A stretch of DNA of 64,000 bases, from positions 26,838-90,837 of the forward strand of contig JAPOSR010000002.1 in assembly GCA_026709625.1 (NCBI GenBank), in the 5' to 3' direction. The notes beneath the pieces were generated by a model. The model was not told where the DNA came from. It searched no databases and saw only the letters and a list, made by a program, of their open reading frames with translations. Positions 24,891-33,692 of this stretch are shown piece by piece. Each line of letters opens with the position of its first letter. The first letter of the stretch is position 1. The position numbers and the translations under genes are program-made. The stretch comes from Chloroflexota bacterium. GTDB taxonomy: Bacteria; Chloroflexota; Anaerolineae; Aggregatilineales; Phototrophicaceae.

Positions 24891-25928
24891 TTGAATCCGC
24901 CGCAATCCAATCTGGGCAACCCGGAAATCCGCCGCCGTTCGCGCTTGAACAGCTGCCTGCTCTGGGTGGTCGGCGCGGCCATCTTCTTTTTTATGGCTGG
25001 CTTGGTTGCGCTGGCAAGCGCCTACGCTGGCTGGAGCAGCGGCGCCGTCATCGCGAGCGCGAATGCCAGCAGCGCCGCCGAAGCCGAGGTGCGCCAGCAA
25101 TGCGCCCTGCTGCCTGACGATCTGGCCGCCGGCAACCTGGCGCTGGCAGGAGCCAGGATCGAGTCGCTGCGCAGGCTCTCGCCGCCGCCCGACTGTCTGG
25201 GGCAATGGTCGCCGATGGCCACGCAAGCCTGGTTGGCATCGCTGCCCAGCCCCACGCCCACCATCGCCGAGCGGCTGCCCACAGCGACTGCGCTGCCAAC
25301 CCAAGTCGCGCCGGCCATGCCCACTATGATCCCCAACAGCGCCTACGACCTGGACGCCTTGCTGGCAGAAGCGCAGCAAGCGCTGGCGGCGAGCGATTAT
25401 TACGCAGCCATTGATACGCTTGACGCCATCATCAGCCTCGACCCCAGCTATCAGCGCGAGCTGACCCGCGAATTGATCTTGCAGGCGTTGACAACGCAGG
25501 CGCGCTTGCTCTTTGAAAGCGGAAAGTTGTCAGAAGCTGTCGTGCTCAGCGAGCGCGCCGAGCTGGTCGGCAATATCGGCGAGCTGGCATTCCTGCGCGA
25601 AGTGGCGCTAATGCTGCAGAATGCCCGGCTCTTCGTCGGCAGCAATCCGTCCGAAGCCGTGCGACTGATGCGGCGCATCGTTTATGACTTTCAAACGCCG
25701 CGGCTGATGACCTTCGACATGGTCGGCGAATTGCAAGCGGCGCTGGCTGCGTATGGCGACTGGCTGTTGCCCAGCGATGCCTGCGCGGCGCAAACGCAAT
25801 ATGCCGCTGCTCTGGACTTGCAGCCGCTGCGCTGGACAGTCCGCCCCGATTCGCTGACAGCCAAGCGCGAGCGCGCGACACAGGCTTGTGATTCGCAACC
25901 AGGAGCCGACAGCCAGTCCAGCGGCTGA
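24891..25928 (+). CDS. Membrane-anchored TPR-like protein
   Basis: A 345-residue protein with one membrane segment (about residues 23-45: LLWVVGAAIFFFMAGLVALA), a Pro/Thr-rich linker (LPSPTPTIAERLPTATALPT) and a helical C-terminal domain with TPR-like units starting at YDLDALLAEAQQALAASDYY. It should face outside with the helical domain. The start is TTG at 24891, since no ATG lies nearby; the preceding region has a TACAAT box but no ribosome site. Similar architecture occurs at 39951 and 41205. Function unknown, probably scaffold. Confidence 0.7.
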   Translation: MNPPQSNLGNPEIRRRSRLNSCLLWVVGAAIFFFMAGLVALASAYAGWSSGAVIASANASSAAEAEVRQQCALLPDDLAAGNLALAGARIESLRRLSPPPDCLGQWSPMATQAWLASLPSPTPTIAERLPTATALPTQVAPAMPTMIPNSAYDLDALLAEAQQALAASDYYAAIDTLDAIISLDPSYQRELTRELILQALTTQARLLFESGKLSEAVVLSERAELVGNIGELAFLREVALMLQNARLFVGSNPSEAVRLMRRIVYDFQTPRLMTFDMVGELQAALAAYGDWLLPSDACAAQTQYAAALDLQPLRWTVRPDSLTAKRERATQACDSQPGADSQSSG

Positions 25929-25944
25929 TGGTCAAAATTGTGAC

Positions 25945-25963
25945 CTGCAATGAATGATTGCAG
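25945..25963. terminator. Small hairpin between convergent genes
   Basis: CTGCAAT, loop GAATG, ATTGCAG is a perfect 7-bp inverted repeat located between the ends of the TPR gene and the HEAT-repeat gene. It has no T-run on either strand, so termination activity is uncertain. Confidence 0.35.
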
Positions 25964-26026
25964 TGGTCTTCGGCGCATCGGCGCGGTGGAACAACTGCCA
26001 GCTCTGATTAGCGCGCAGCAGCCTAT

Positions 26027-26467
26027 TCAGATGGGCGGATGCTCATTGCCATAGGTGGCGTATTCGGACTCGTGTCCCAGCTGACGCAAGGCTTCGAGCG
26101 CGGCGCGGCGCGTTTTATCGCGGCTATCGGCGGCCAGGCTCTCCAGCGCTGTGATCGCGCGCGGATCGCCGATTTTGCCTAAAGCCTGGGCGGCATGATA
26201 AGGAGTGAGAAAACCGGGCGCCTTCAGAGCGCGGATGAGGTGCGGCACAGCGCGTTCGTCTTTGAGTTTGCCCAGCATCAGAGCGGCGCGTCCACGCACG
26301 ATCAGGTCTTCTTGCTGGTTCTCGACCAGGCGCATGAGGGTACGCAGGGCTTGTTCGCCACCGATCATACCCAGCTTCATGACAGCGCTGCGGCGGCGCG
26401 TCTTGTTGACATCGCGCAATTCGCCCAAGATGGCTTTTACCCTGATTGTCTTTGCCGGATCATCCAT
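26027..26467 (-). CDS. HEAT-repeat protein
   Basis: A 146-residue protein consisting of four or five HEAT units of the PBS-lyase type: RSAVMKLGMIGGEQALRTLM, GRAALMLGKLKDERAVPHLI, AAQALGKIGDPRAITALESL and AALEALRQLG. Such short arrays serve as protein-interaction modules and occasionally in phycobilisome lyases, for which nothing here argues. ATG 26467 is favoured; an 18-codon leaderless mini-ORF ends inside its start region, and the AAAGG site lies within that mini-ORF. It follows the ABC ATPase gene on the same strand by 55 nt. Confidence 0.8.
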   Translation of the reverse strand: MDDPAKTIRVKAILGELRDVNKTRRRSAVMKLGMIGGEQALRTLMRLVENQQEDLIVRGRAALMLGKLKDERAVPHLIRALKAPGFLTPYHAAQALGKIGDPRAITALESLAADSRDKTRRAALEALRQLGHESEYATYGNEHPPI

Positions 26468-26516
26468 CTGCCACTGCCTTTCGTTTTGAGACAATGCACG
26501 CTTGCAGACAAGCCAT
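26460..26516 (-). CDS. Leaderless mini-ORF (18 codons) overlapping the HEAT gene start
   Basis: TAGAAT (26529-26524) is followed by 7 nt and ATG at 26516. The frame [18 protein letters not shown] ends with TGA at 26462-26460, overlapping the first codons of the HEAT gene (ATG at 26467) in another frame. Thus the promoter would make an mRNA starting at the mini-ORF, and the HEAT gene would be reached by coupled reinitiation. Confidence 0.5.
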   Translation of the reverse strand: MACLQACIVSKRKAVADG

Positions 26517-26521
26517 TTTTT

Positions 26522-27268
26522 CTATTCTAGCGCGTTATTGGAAATTTTCACAGCCGACCGGTTGGCGCTTGCAGGCGGCGCAATCGTTTCGATATGCAGC
26601 TGTCCATCAGCGATGCGGCAGACACGGTGCGCCAGCGGGACGATTTCGGCGCTGTGCGTCGCCATGATCAACGTCTTGCCGGCATCGCGAGTCAGGCGCA
26701 GCAGCAGTTGGATCACGGCGCGGCCCGTGTCTTCGTCCAGGTTGCCGGTGGGTTCATCAGCCAGCACGATTTGGGGCTCGTGCAGCAGGGCGCGACAGAT
26801 AGCCACCCGCTGCTGTTCGCCGCCGCTGAGGTTGTCCGGATAGTCGTCAGCGCGCTCTGCCAAGCCGACTTCCGCCAGCAATTCGCGCGCTCTTGTCTCG
26901 ATCTTGCCGCGCGCCGCGCCCCCCAATTCTTGTGGGAGGGTGATATTTTCCAGCGCTGTCAAGGTGGGGATAAGGTTAAAAAACTGAAAGACGATGCCGA
27001 TATGGTCGCGGCGAAAGCGAGTCTGCTGCAAATCATTCAGCGCGGTGATGTCGGTATTGCCAATGCGGATTTGCCCGCGCGTGGGGCTGTCGATGGCGCT
27101 TAGCAGGTTGAGCAGGGTGCTTTTGCCACTGCCGCTGGTGCCCAGCAGCACAAAGAATTCGCCGGCGTAGATATCAAAGTTGACGCCGGCCATGATACGG
27201 CGCGAACGAGCGCCTTCGCCATAGTTTTTGTGCAGGTCGCGGATAGAGACGATCGCGCGTTTTGTCAT
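26522..27268 (-). CDS. ABC transporter ATP-binding protein, LolD/MacB type
   Basis: A 248-residue nucleotide-binding domain. Walker A is GTSGSGKST (43-51), the Q-loop is [16 protein letters not shown], the signature is [15 protein letters not shown], Walker B is [16 protein letters not shown], and the switch histidine is ATHSAE. The [14 protein letters not shown] segment and overall length are typical of ATPases paired with FtsX-like permeases for lipoprotein release or antimicrobial export. No permease is adjacent in the window, so it is an orphan. It diverges from the SH3/CARDB gene; the ATG follows a weak AAGGTGG site. Confidence 0.92.
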   Translation of the reverse strand: MTKRAIVSIRDLHKNYGEGARSRRIMAGVNFDIYAGEFFVLLGTSGSGKSTLLNLLSAIDSPTRGQIRIGNTDITALNDLQQTRFRRDHIGIVFQFFNLIPTLTALENITLPQELGGAARGKIETRARELLAEVGLAERADDYPDNLSGGEQQRVAICRALLHEPQIVLADEPTGNLDEDTGRAVIQLLLRLTRDAGKTLIMATHSAEIVPLAHRVCRIADGQLHIETIAPPASANRSAVKISNNALE

Positions 27269-27431
27269 GGGTCAGCTGCCACCTTCGCAATCAAACCGCA
27301 GGCTAGCGCAAGCGCGCAAGCAAATACAGCCTCAAGCTGCAAGAAATCGCCCAGCGCCGCGCATCACTCTCGCGCCAGCCTGGGCGGGTCGCGCATTGCG
27401 CATCTGCGCCAAGCAGAGTATGCTAGTGTAT

Positions 27432-27488
27432 ATGAAAAAATGTAACGACAGAATTCTGCCCGCGCTTGAATTTCAGGAGGAAGCCTGA
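27432..27488 (+). CDS. Leaderless mini-ORF (18 codons) before the SH3/CARDB gene
   Basis: TTGCGC (27396-27401), 17 nt, TATGCT (27419-27424), 7 nt and ATG at 27432 give a promoter with leaderless start. The frame MKKCNDRILPALEFQEEA stops at 27486-27488, 2 nt before the ATG of the next gene, whose CAGGAGG ribosome site lies inside the mini-ORF. This is the cleanest example of the recurring layout. Confidence 0.55.
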   Translation: MKKCNDRILPALEFQEEA

Positions 27489-27490
27489 CA

Positions 27491-28777
27491 ATGCGATTTC
27501 GACCACTCATTTGTATCTTGGCAGCATTGTTGCTGCTCGTCCCTGCTGCGGGCGCACAAGACAGCCGTCCGCTTATCGAGCCTGCCGACGCCGACGCGAT
27601 GGACCCGCTGGCAAATATCAGTTTCCCTCCGCCAGTTTATGTCGTTAGCGACAGCGTCGATATCCGCGGTACCGCCAACTTGCCGGATCTGCGCAACCTG
27701 TACATCGAATTCCGCGCGCTTGATTTGGGCATGATGGATATGGAGGGCGAAGAGCCACAGTGGTTCCCGGCGACGTTGCCGCGCATCGCCGCTGTGACTG
27801 ACGATGTGCTGGGCACATGGAACACGGCGTCGCTGCCCGATGGCTTGTACGAACTGCAGCTGATCATCAACTTGGGCGAGGGCGCGCAATCCGTGGCGCG
27901 CGTCAGCCCCATCCGCATCCAGAACAATTCGCCCGAATTCGCCATGGACATGATGTCTGAAGACGCGGACGCTTCTATGTCAGATGCCAGCGCTGACGAC
28001 ATGGCCGAGGACGCGACTGATGAGATGGCGGATGATGCGGCTGCCGACGATGCATCTGAAGAATCAACCGACGACATGACATCCGAGCCAGTTGACGACA
28101 CGCCTCAATATGCAGGTCCGTATGTTGTGGTCACAGTGCCCGGTGCCAATGTGCGCAGTGGCGATTCGACTGCCTACCCCAGAATAGGCGCGCTGTTGGA
28201 AGGCGATACAGCGCCTATCCGCGGCGTGAGCACCTGGAATACGGGCTGGTGGTACATCGAGCTGCCCAGCGGACGCAGCGGTTTTATCGCGCCCTTCATC
28301 GTGGATGTGGTGGGCGAAACCATCAATGTGGCCGCCATCCAGCCGCCGCCTCTGCCGCCAACGCCTATCCCGACAGCTATTCCGCAGCCGACTGCGCCAC
28401 CCCCGCCAGCGACTGGCCCCAATTTGATCATCGAGGGCGGACCGGTCATCAATCCGCATCCCGCTACCTGCAATCAGACCTACTCGGTCAGCGTACGCGT
28501 GAAGAATATCGGCACTGCCCGCTCTGGCGGTGGTTTGATCGAGATCGTCGACTCGCGGCATGATGGCGCTGGGCGCGAGGTGACCTATACGCCATTCCGA
28601 CAGTTGGATCCAGGTCAATCGGCTGTGTCCGAGGCGCGCATTACGCCCAAGGTGTATCACAGCGAATTGCACCATATCAACTTCTATGTCGACTATGACA
28701 ACCGCGTCGCCGAGACGAATGAAAACGACAACCGCTCGGCTGCCGCGCCCTACATCTTGCAGAAGGGCAGGTGCTAG
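27491..28777 (+). CDS. Secreted SH3b- and CARDB-domain protein
   Basis: A 428-residue exported protein: signal peptide (1-22, ends AAGAQD), an N-terminal beta domain, a very acidic Asp/Ala/Glu-rich linker around residues 155-200, a bacterial SH3 domain (GANVRSGDSTAYPRIGALLE ... GWWYIEL), a Pro-rich spacer (PPPLPPTPIPTAIPQPTAPP), and a CARDB-like Ig domain (TYSVSVRVKNIGTARSGGG ... DNRVAETNENDN). SH3b domains often bind peptidoglycan and CARDB domains mediate cell-surface adhesion, so it is likely an envelope-attached surface protein. Strong ribosome site at 27476-27482. The linker should be highly negatively charged and flexible. Confidence 0.85.
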   Translation: MRFRPLICILAALLLLVPAAGAQDSRPLIEPADADAMDPLANISFPPPVYVVSDSVDIRGTANLPDLRNLYIEFRALDLGMMDMEGEEPQWFPATLPRIAAVTDDVLGTWNTASLPDGLYELQLIINLGEGAQSVARVSPIRIQNNSPEFAMDMMSEDADASMSDASADDMAEDATDEMADDAAADDASEESTDDMTSEPVDDTPQYAGPYVVVTVPGANVRSGDSTAYPRIGALLEGDTAPIRGVSTWNTGWWYIELPSGRSGFIAPFIVDVVGETINVAAIQPPPLPPTPIPTAIPQPTAPPPPATGPNLIIEGGPVINPHPATCNQTYSVSVRVKNIGTARSGGGLIEIVDSRHDGAGREVTYTPFRQLDPGQSAVSEARITPKVYHSELHHINFYVDYDNRVAETNENDNRSAAAPYILQKGRC

Positions 28778-28821
28778 CCAGTTGCCACAGCGAAGCCCTC
28801 TCGCTTGGCTGGGGGGGGCTT

Positions 28822-29532
28822 TTACGCGGCTGGATCGCGCCGCAAGATTGTGTAGCGATTCAGCCCGCCATCCTCACGGTAATCATCCACAACCGGCAAG
28901 CCCGTCGCTGCGATCAAACAGTCGTGTTCCGCGTCGTCGATGTGATGGCAATAGCGGATCGCCCGCGAGCCACGCCGCCAGTCGAGCAGGTAATCGCCCG
29001 CTTCCACCACAAACTCGGCGCTCCAGGGCACGATGCGCCTTTGCAAACGCGCGCTGTCCAGAAATCGCCAGGCGGTGAAAGCCAGCCAGCCACCGGGCAG
29101 CACACAAGCCGCCGCTGTCCGCAGCAGGTTTTGGCGTCTTTCCAGCCCTGGCACATGATGCAGCAAGCCAAACAGCGCCACGAGCCGGACGCTGCATTGC
29201 GGCCAGGGCTGCATGAGAATGTCGCGAGGCAGCAAGTTGGCGCGGACATGTGGATAACTTTGCAGCTGCGCGCTCGCATACGTCAGCAGATCGGCGTTGT
29301 TGTCGATGCCGCAATAGTCAAGCTCGCGCGCTTGGCGAGCCGCTAGGAACCGCCCAAAGCGTCCGTTGCCACAGCCGATATCCAGCGCCGACTCGACAGG
29401 CAGCTGAACAGAGCGCAGCAACCGATCCCAGCCCGACCAAGGGGCTTGGCGAGTCGTGTCAAAGTCGCGCGCTGTCTGGCGATAAAAAGCCTGGTTGAGC
29501 GTGTTCAGCCGCTGGGCAGTCGAGTCGTCCAT
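28822..29532 (-). CDS. SAM-dependent methyltransferase, Trm9/ALKBH8-like
   Basis: A 236-residue class I methyltransferase. The N-terminal FYRQTARDFDTTRQAPWSGW matches the Trm9/ALKBH8 wobble-uridine methyltransferase group, in which the F..TR..PW motif precedes motif I, here ALDIGCGNGRFGRFLAARQ. Motif IV is LVALFGLLHHVPGLE. In eukaryotes these enzymes finish tRNA wobble modification; bacterial relatives have unknown targets. ATG 29532 has an AGAGAGG site. It ends convergently with the SH3/CARDB gene. Confidence 0.82.
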   Translation of the reverse strand: MDDSTAQRLNTLNQAFYRQTARDFDTTRQAPWSGWDRLLRSVQLPVESALDIGCGNGRFGRFLAARQARELDYCGIDNNADLLTYASAQLQSYPHVRANLLPRDILMQPWPQCSVRLVALFGLLHHVPGLERRQNLLRTAAACVLPGGWLAFTAWRFLDSARLQRRIVPWSAEFVVEAGDYLLDWRRGSRAIRYCHHIDDAEHDCLIAATGLPVVDDYREDGGLNRYTILRRDPAA

Positions 29533-29698
29533 CGCGCCTCTCTTAACCACAATTTTATGCGTTTCTAACACAGCTTCGGTTCGATAGCAGGAAGTTCTTG
29601 GCGGTTTGCCGCGTCTTGTTTGTTTGTGCCTGCAAGCCTATTGATTGCGTATTGTTTGACGGACTTTGCTGGCAAACACAAGGACAAAGTGACCGCCG

Positions 29699-30700
29699 AT
29701 GTCGGAAGAAACCAATTTCTTCACCTTCTACAAAGAAGGCATCCACAAGTTCCAAGCTATCCAAAATCGAGTGTTTTGGCAAGAGATGCTGAACCACTTG
29801 ACGGGGCGGCACAGCGCGCTGCTGAGCTTTGACGAAGTGCGCAGCCGCCTGCGCCTGCACGAAGAGCATTACGAAGGCCTGCATGATATTCCGCTCGAGA
29901 ATATCGTCGGCAGTGTGGGGCGTTACAAAGACTTCACAGCGACCTTCCTGCCCAAAAACAGCGCCTTAAAAGAGCGTTGGAGCCGTGTATACGCCCTCGC
30001 CAACGGCCAGGCAGGCCCACCGCCGATTGATCTGTACAAGGTGGGCGATGTCTTTTTCGTGCGCGATGGCAACCACCGTGTCTCGGTCGCGCGGCAGCTG
30101 GGCGCGAAGACCATCCAGGCGCATGTAGTCGCGCTGCCGACCACTGTGCCGCTGCGCCCGGGCATGACCGTGCGGCAACTGGCGGCGGCTCAAGCCTATG
30201 CCAACTTTCTCGATGAAACCGGCTTGGCGCGCGCTGTGCCCGAACATGAGTCGATCGAACTGACAGCGCCTGCCCGTTATCACGAGCTGATGGGGCATAT
30301 CTTCTTGCACGAACGAGCCCTGGAGAATCTGTGGGGACGCGCTCTGACCACCGAAGAAGCGATCGCCGACTGGTATCGCAATGTCTACAAGCCGGCGATT
30401 GACTTGATCCGCAAATACGATGTGTTGAGGCTCATCAAGAGCCGCAAGAAACAGCGAACAGAAGGCGACCTCTTCTTGTGGCTGATGAATGTTCTGCTGG
30501 AGCTCTGCCATCAATATGGCGAAGAAGCGCCCGTCAAGTCGTTCAGCGAGGCGATCGTCGCCTATCTGGAAGCGGGGCATGCAGCCGTGCCAGACGCGCT
30601 CGAAAACGAAGGCGACCAGTCGGTGCTGCTGACGCGAACGCAGGTGATGGCAGAAATGCGCAAGCGCCGCGCCCACGGTCTTGCGCCCGGAGCAGGATGA
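29699..30700 (+). CDS. ParB/sulfiredoxin-fold domain protein
   Basis: A 333-residue soluble protein. Its centre has PIDLYKVGDVFFVRDGNHRVSVARQLG, the ParB-like nuclease/sulfiredoxin signature in which the DGNHR arginine binds nucleotide (CTP or ATP). Flanking regions are helical. Proteins with this layout have been annotated as DUF4032-like or transcriptional regulators; none is characterised well enough to name a function. It is probably a CTP/ATP-dependent switch or kinase-like enzyme. It is monocistronic and convergent with the response regulator at 30743. Confidence 0.68.
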   Translation: MSEETNFFTFYKEGIHKFQAIQNRVFWQEMLNHLTGRHSALLSFDEVRSRLRLHEEHYEGLHDIPLENIVGSVGRYKDFTATFLPKNSALKERWSRVYALANGQAGPPPIDLYKVGDVFFVRDGNHRVSVARQLGAKTIQAHVVALPTTVPLRPGMTVRQLAAAQAYANFLDETGLARAVPEHESIELTAPARYHELMGHIFLHERALENLWGRALTTEEAIADWYRNVYKPAIDLIRKYDVLRLIKSRKKQRTEGDLFLWLMNVLLELCHQYGEEAPVKSFSEAIVAYLEAGHAAVPDALENEGDQSVLLTRTQVMAEMRKRRAHGLAPGAG

Positions 30701-30742
30701 TCAATGAAGCTGCCGCCGCAGCTTCCGCGATAGCCCAGCCTG

Positions 30743-31507
30743 TCAGGATTTGTCGGGCAGGGTCAGCGCGGTGATGCGCATAAAAGCGATCTCTTGGCGG
30801 TGCATATCCAGCGGATATGCCGTGTCGTCTGGGTGAAGTTCATCAAGGATGTCATAGGCTTGCCGGATATAGTCGCGCACGGTTTCGACTTCGATGTCCA
30901 TTTCGTGCGCGACCAGCTTCTGTGGCATGCCTTCCACCGCATACAACTCGATCGCCTGGCGGATGCGCGGCGTCATATTCCTGTAGGGGCGTGGCTGCGC
31001 CAAGAAGCGCGCCCTCTGCAAGCGTGAGTGTCGCAGCTCGGCGGCTGCGTCGGCCAGTCCCGCGCTGATAAGGAAGCCGTCGTCTGTCAGCAGCGCCACA
31101 TGACAGAGCGCCCAGGCGATATGAATGCGCGTGTCGGCTTTCAGCAGGTAGGCTTTTGCGCCGCTGTCTGCTGCCGCCAGCAGGCAATCCGCGTCCACGA
31201 ATGGCGCTAGGCAAACAATGTGAAGCGAGGCGACCGCGGCATGCAGCTTCTCGATTGCCTCGCGCAGATGCTCGGCGGTCGCGCTGTCGCTGGCGTCTAT
31301 AATCACCACATTGGGCTGCGCCTTGAACGCGCCCGACCGCAGCGCATCGTGAAAATCGCCCAGCTGCGCGAACTTGCCTACCACGCGCGTGCGCCGATCC
31401 CAAGCCAGGTAGGCATTGATGGCATGGCGAGCATAGAAGTCGCTGTCAATCACCGCTACATTCAGGTTGATCGCGCCAATGCCGGGCATCGCGCCGGTCT
31501 GCATCAT
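30743..31507 (-). CDS. NarL/FixJ-like response regulator with atypical receiver
   Basis: A 254-residue protein with an N-terminal receiver-like domain (NVAVIDSDFYARHAINAYLA ... NVVIIDASDS ... AYLLKADTR) and a C-terminal LuxR-type helix-turn-helix (TPRIRQAIELYAVEGMPQKL, then VAHEMDIEVETVRDYIRQAY). The usual phospho-accepting Asp after strand 3 is represented by IIDAS, and the conserved Lys lies in LLKAD. No histidine kinase is adjacent. The ATG at 31507 overlaps the stop of metH/MTHFR (ATGA), so it is cotranslated, suggesting control linked to methionine or one-carbon metabolism. Confidence 0.78.
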   Translation of the reverse strand: MMQTGAMPGIGAINLNVAVIDSDFYARHAINAYLAWDRRTRVVGKFAQLGDFHDALRSGAFKAQPNVVIIDASDSATAEHLREAIEKLHAAVASLHIVCLAPFVDADCLLAAADSGAKAYLLKADTRIHIAWALCHVALLTDDGFLISAGLADAAAELRHSRLQRARFLAQPRPYRNMTPRIRQAIELYAVEGMPQKLVAHEMDIEVETVRDYIRQAYDILDELHPDDTAYPLDMHRQEIAFMRITALTLPDKS

Positions 31508-33378
31508 GGAGTGTCTCCCCGCTCTCGGATGTGCGCCACCACTTCTGCCGCCAAATCATAGTCGCCGGACGGGATGATGTAGGCACCTTGCACCAAGCCC
31601 GCCATCGCCGCCAGCAGTTCCTGCACGATCTGCAAGCCTGCGCGCGGCGCCGCCTCGCCGGCCGCGGCCAAGCGTGTCATGATGTCGGTGGGAATGCTGA
31701 TGCCAGGCACTTCGTTGTGCAGATAGCGCGCTTGTCGCAGGCTGCGCAGCGGCATCACCGCCATCAGCACGGGCAGCGCCAACGGTTCTCCGCAGAGCTC
31801 AATATAGCGCTGGCGAAAGCGATGTATCCGCTGGGGATCGAAGACCGCTTGCCCCAGCGCGAAATCTGCGCCAGCTTGCAGCTTTTTGCGCAGAATCCGT
31901 ATCTCGCGGTCGATATCATCCGCGCCCATATTCAGCGCGCAGCCGACCGTGAAGCTGCTGGGCTTGCCGATGCTGTTGCCGGCCATATCCATGCCGTGAT
32001 TCATGCCCTGCTTGATGACTTGGATGAGCCGTGATGGCGCGATGTCGTTGAGATCACTGGCATCGGGGAAGTCGCCGATGCGCGTGGGGTCGCCCAAAAC
32101 GACGAAGAGATTGCGCAAACCCAGCGCGTGCGAAGCCAGCAAGTCGCCCTGGACGCGCAGCATATTGCGTCCGCGCGTGGGGAAGTGCAGGACAGTTTCA
32201 ATGCCGATCTGCGTTTGCAGCAAATGCGCGACCGCCCAGGCGCTCATTTTCATGCGCGCAGCCGGTGTATCAGCCACATTGATGAGGTCGGCTCCAGCTG
32301 CCCGCAGGCGTCGCGCGGCTTGCAGCAGCGGCTCGGTGCGATAACTGCGCGGCGGCGCCATTTCGATCGTGGTGGTAAAGAGACCAGCCGCCAGTCGTTC
32401 AGCCAGCTCGGTTGGGGCTTCGGGCTCTTGCGATTCAGCTTCGTCCACGACTTCAACGATATGCAGGGCGGTCGTAGCGCGGGGCGGCGCATCCAACACA
32501 GCGCGCATGGCGGCGATATGCTCGGGCAAAGTGCCGCAGCAGCCACCCACCACCAACGCGCCCAATCCGACTGCGCTAGCAGCGAACTCGGCGAAGTAAT
32601 CGGCGCTGGCTGGATAGAGAATGCGGCCGCCCACCACCTCGGGAAAGCCGGCGTTGGGCATGCAAGAGAAAACAGCATCGGGCATGGCAAAGCGCATCTG
32701 CCGCAGCGCTTCGGTGATCCCGGCGGGACCGCTGCCACAGTTGACGCCAATGATATCCACGCCAGCCCGTCCCAGGTCGTTGGCGACGCGCGCTGGCGGA
32801 TAGCCCGCATAACTCAGATTCTCATGATAAAAGGTGGCTTGGGCGATAATCGGCAACGTGGGCGACATATCACGCAGCACCGCCACAGCCAGCAGCAGCT
32901 CTTTGTGCTCGCGGAAGGTCTCGAACTGGATCAAGTCGACGCCCGCTTCCAGCAGCGCCGCCAGCTGCAGCGCATAGGCTTCACGCGCTTCTGCTTGCGA
33001 GACCGCCCCAAATGGCGCGATGCCCACGCCCAGCGGCCCCACCGAGCCAGCGACATAGGCGGCGGCACCGCTCTGCGCGATGGCATCTCGCGCCAATTGC
33101 GCACCGGCGCGGTTGATCTGCGCCAGCTTGTCGGCTCTGCCAGCGCTCGCCAATTTGAACTGGTTGGCACCAAATGTATTGGTGGCGATGAGCTCCGCGC
33201 CCGCTTCCAGATAGGCTTGGTGGATGCTGCGCACGACATCTGGCGCGTCCAGGTTCATGGCGTCAAAGCAGGCATCGGCGCGCGTGTGGGCATAGGCGTG
33301 CAGCATCGTGCCCATCGCGCCATCCGCGAGGACAGGCGCGCCGGTCTGCAATCGCTTGCGAAATGAGAGCTGACTCAT
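31504..33378 (-). CDS. Bifunctional homocysteine S-methyltransferase / methylenetetrahydrofolate reductase
   Basis: A 624-residue fusion. Residues 1-300 are a betaine/homocysteine methyltransferase barrel with VLADGAMGTML, IATNTFGAN, and the three zinc-binding cysteines C214 (GVNCGSGP), C280 and C281 (GGCCGT). Residues from about 325 are a flavin-dependent MTHFR barrel (FTTTIEMAPPRS, FVVLGDPTRIGD, GCALNMGADD). It would reduce methylene-THF and methylate homocysteine to methionine, without the B12-binding domains of MetH. ATG 33378 is given; a TTG at 33411, in frame, lies 6 nt after a TACAAT box and may be a leaderless start. Coupled to the response regulator downstream. Confidence 0.92.
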   Translation of the reverse strand: MSQLSFRKRLQTGAPVLADGAMGTMLHAYAHTRADACFDAMNLDAPDVVRSIHQAYLEAGAELIATNTFGANQFKLASAGRADKLAQINRAGAQLARDAIAQSGAAAYVAGSVGPLGVGIAPFGAVSQAEAREAYALQLAALLEAGVDLIQFETFREHKELLLAVAVLRDMSPTLPIIAQATFYHENLSYAGYPPARVANDLGRAGVDIIGVNCGSGPAGITEALRQMRFAMPDAVFSCMPNAGFPEVVGGRILYPASADYFAEFAASAVGLGALVVGGCCGTLPEHIAAMRAVLDAPPRATTALHIVEVVDEAESQEPEAPTELAERLAAGLFTTTIEMAPPRSYRTEPLLQAARRLRAAGADLINVADTPAARMKMSAWAVAHLLQTQIGIETVLHFPTRGRNMLRVQGDLLASHALGLRNLFVVLGDPTRIGDFPDASDLNDIAPSRLIQVIKQGMNHGMDMAGNSIGKPSSFTVGCALNMGADDIDREIRILRKKLQAGADFALGQAVFDPQRIHRFRQRYIELCGEPLALPVLMAVMPLRSLRQARYLHNEVPGISIPTDIMTRLAAAGEAAPRAGLQIVQELLAAMAGLVQGAYIIPSGDYDLAAEVVAHIRERGDTP

Positions 33379-33461
33379 GCCTTGGCTGTCTGGGTCATTA
33401 CCCGCTTCCAAAAGAACATTGTAATCGCAAAAACGCGCGCGGCACAGACAGTAGTCGACGC

Positions 33462-33633
33462 GGGATTGGCGATTTTTGTGGATGCGCGTTGCTTTGCCCC
33501 CACCCCAAACCCCTCCCCCAAAATGCGGAAGGGGCTGCCATGCTGCGAGAGCGCAGGGAAAACTCCCCTTCGCTCGTTCTGGGGGCTGGGGATGGGGGGC
33601 TTGGTTGCCATATCCACGCAACTGGCCACTCCC
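33462..33633 (-). repeat. Dispersed foldback element, copy R6 (complete)
   Basis: Inverted orientation. Begins GGGATTGGCGATTTTTGTGG and ends ACGCAACTGGCCACTCCC, with the same internal blocks. No matching flanking duplication was found. It lies between the metH/MTHFR promoter and the transglycosylase gene; the gap 33412-33692 contains nothing else recognised except its promoter box. Confidence 0.85.
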
Positions 33634-33692
33634 GATTGTCTGTGTTACCATCGAGTCCACAAAAATGTCCAGCGAACGAGGCAAATGGCCAA

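Noticed and set aside
28793..28823. Terminator after the SH3/CARDB gene
   Set aside because: AAGCCCTC and GGGGGCTT can pair with one mismatch, but the T-run is only three bases and the loop is long; too weak to list.
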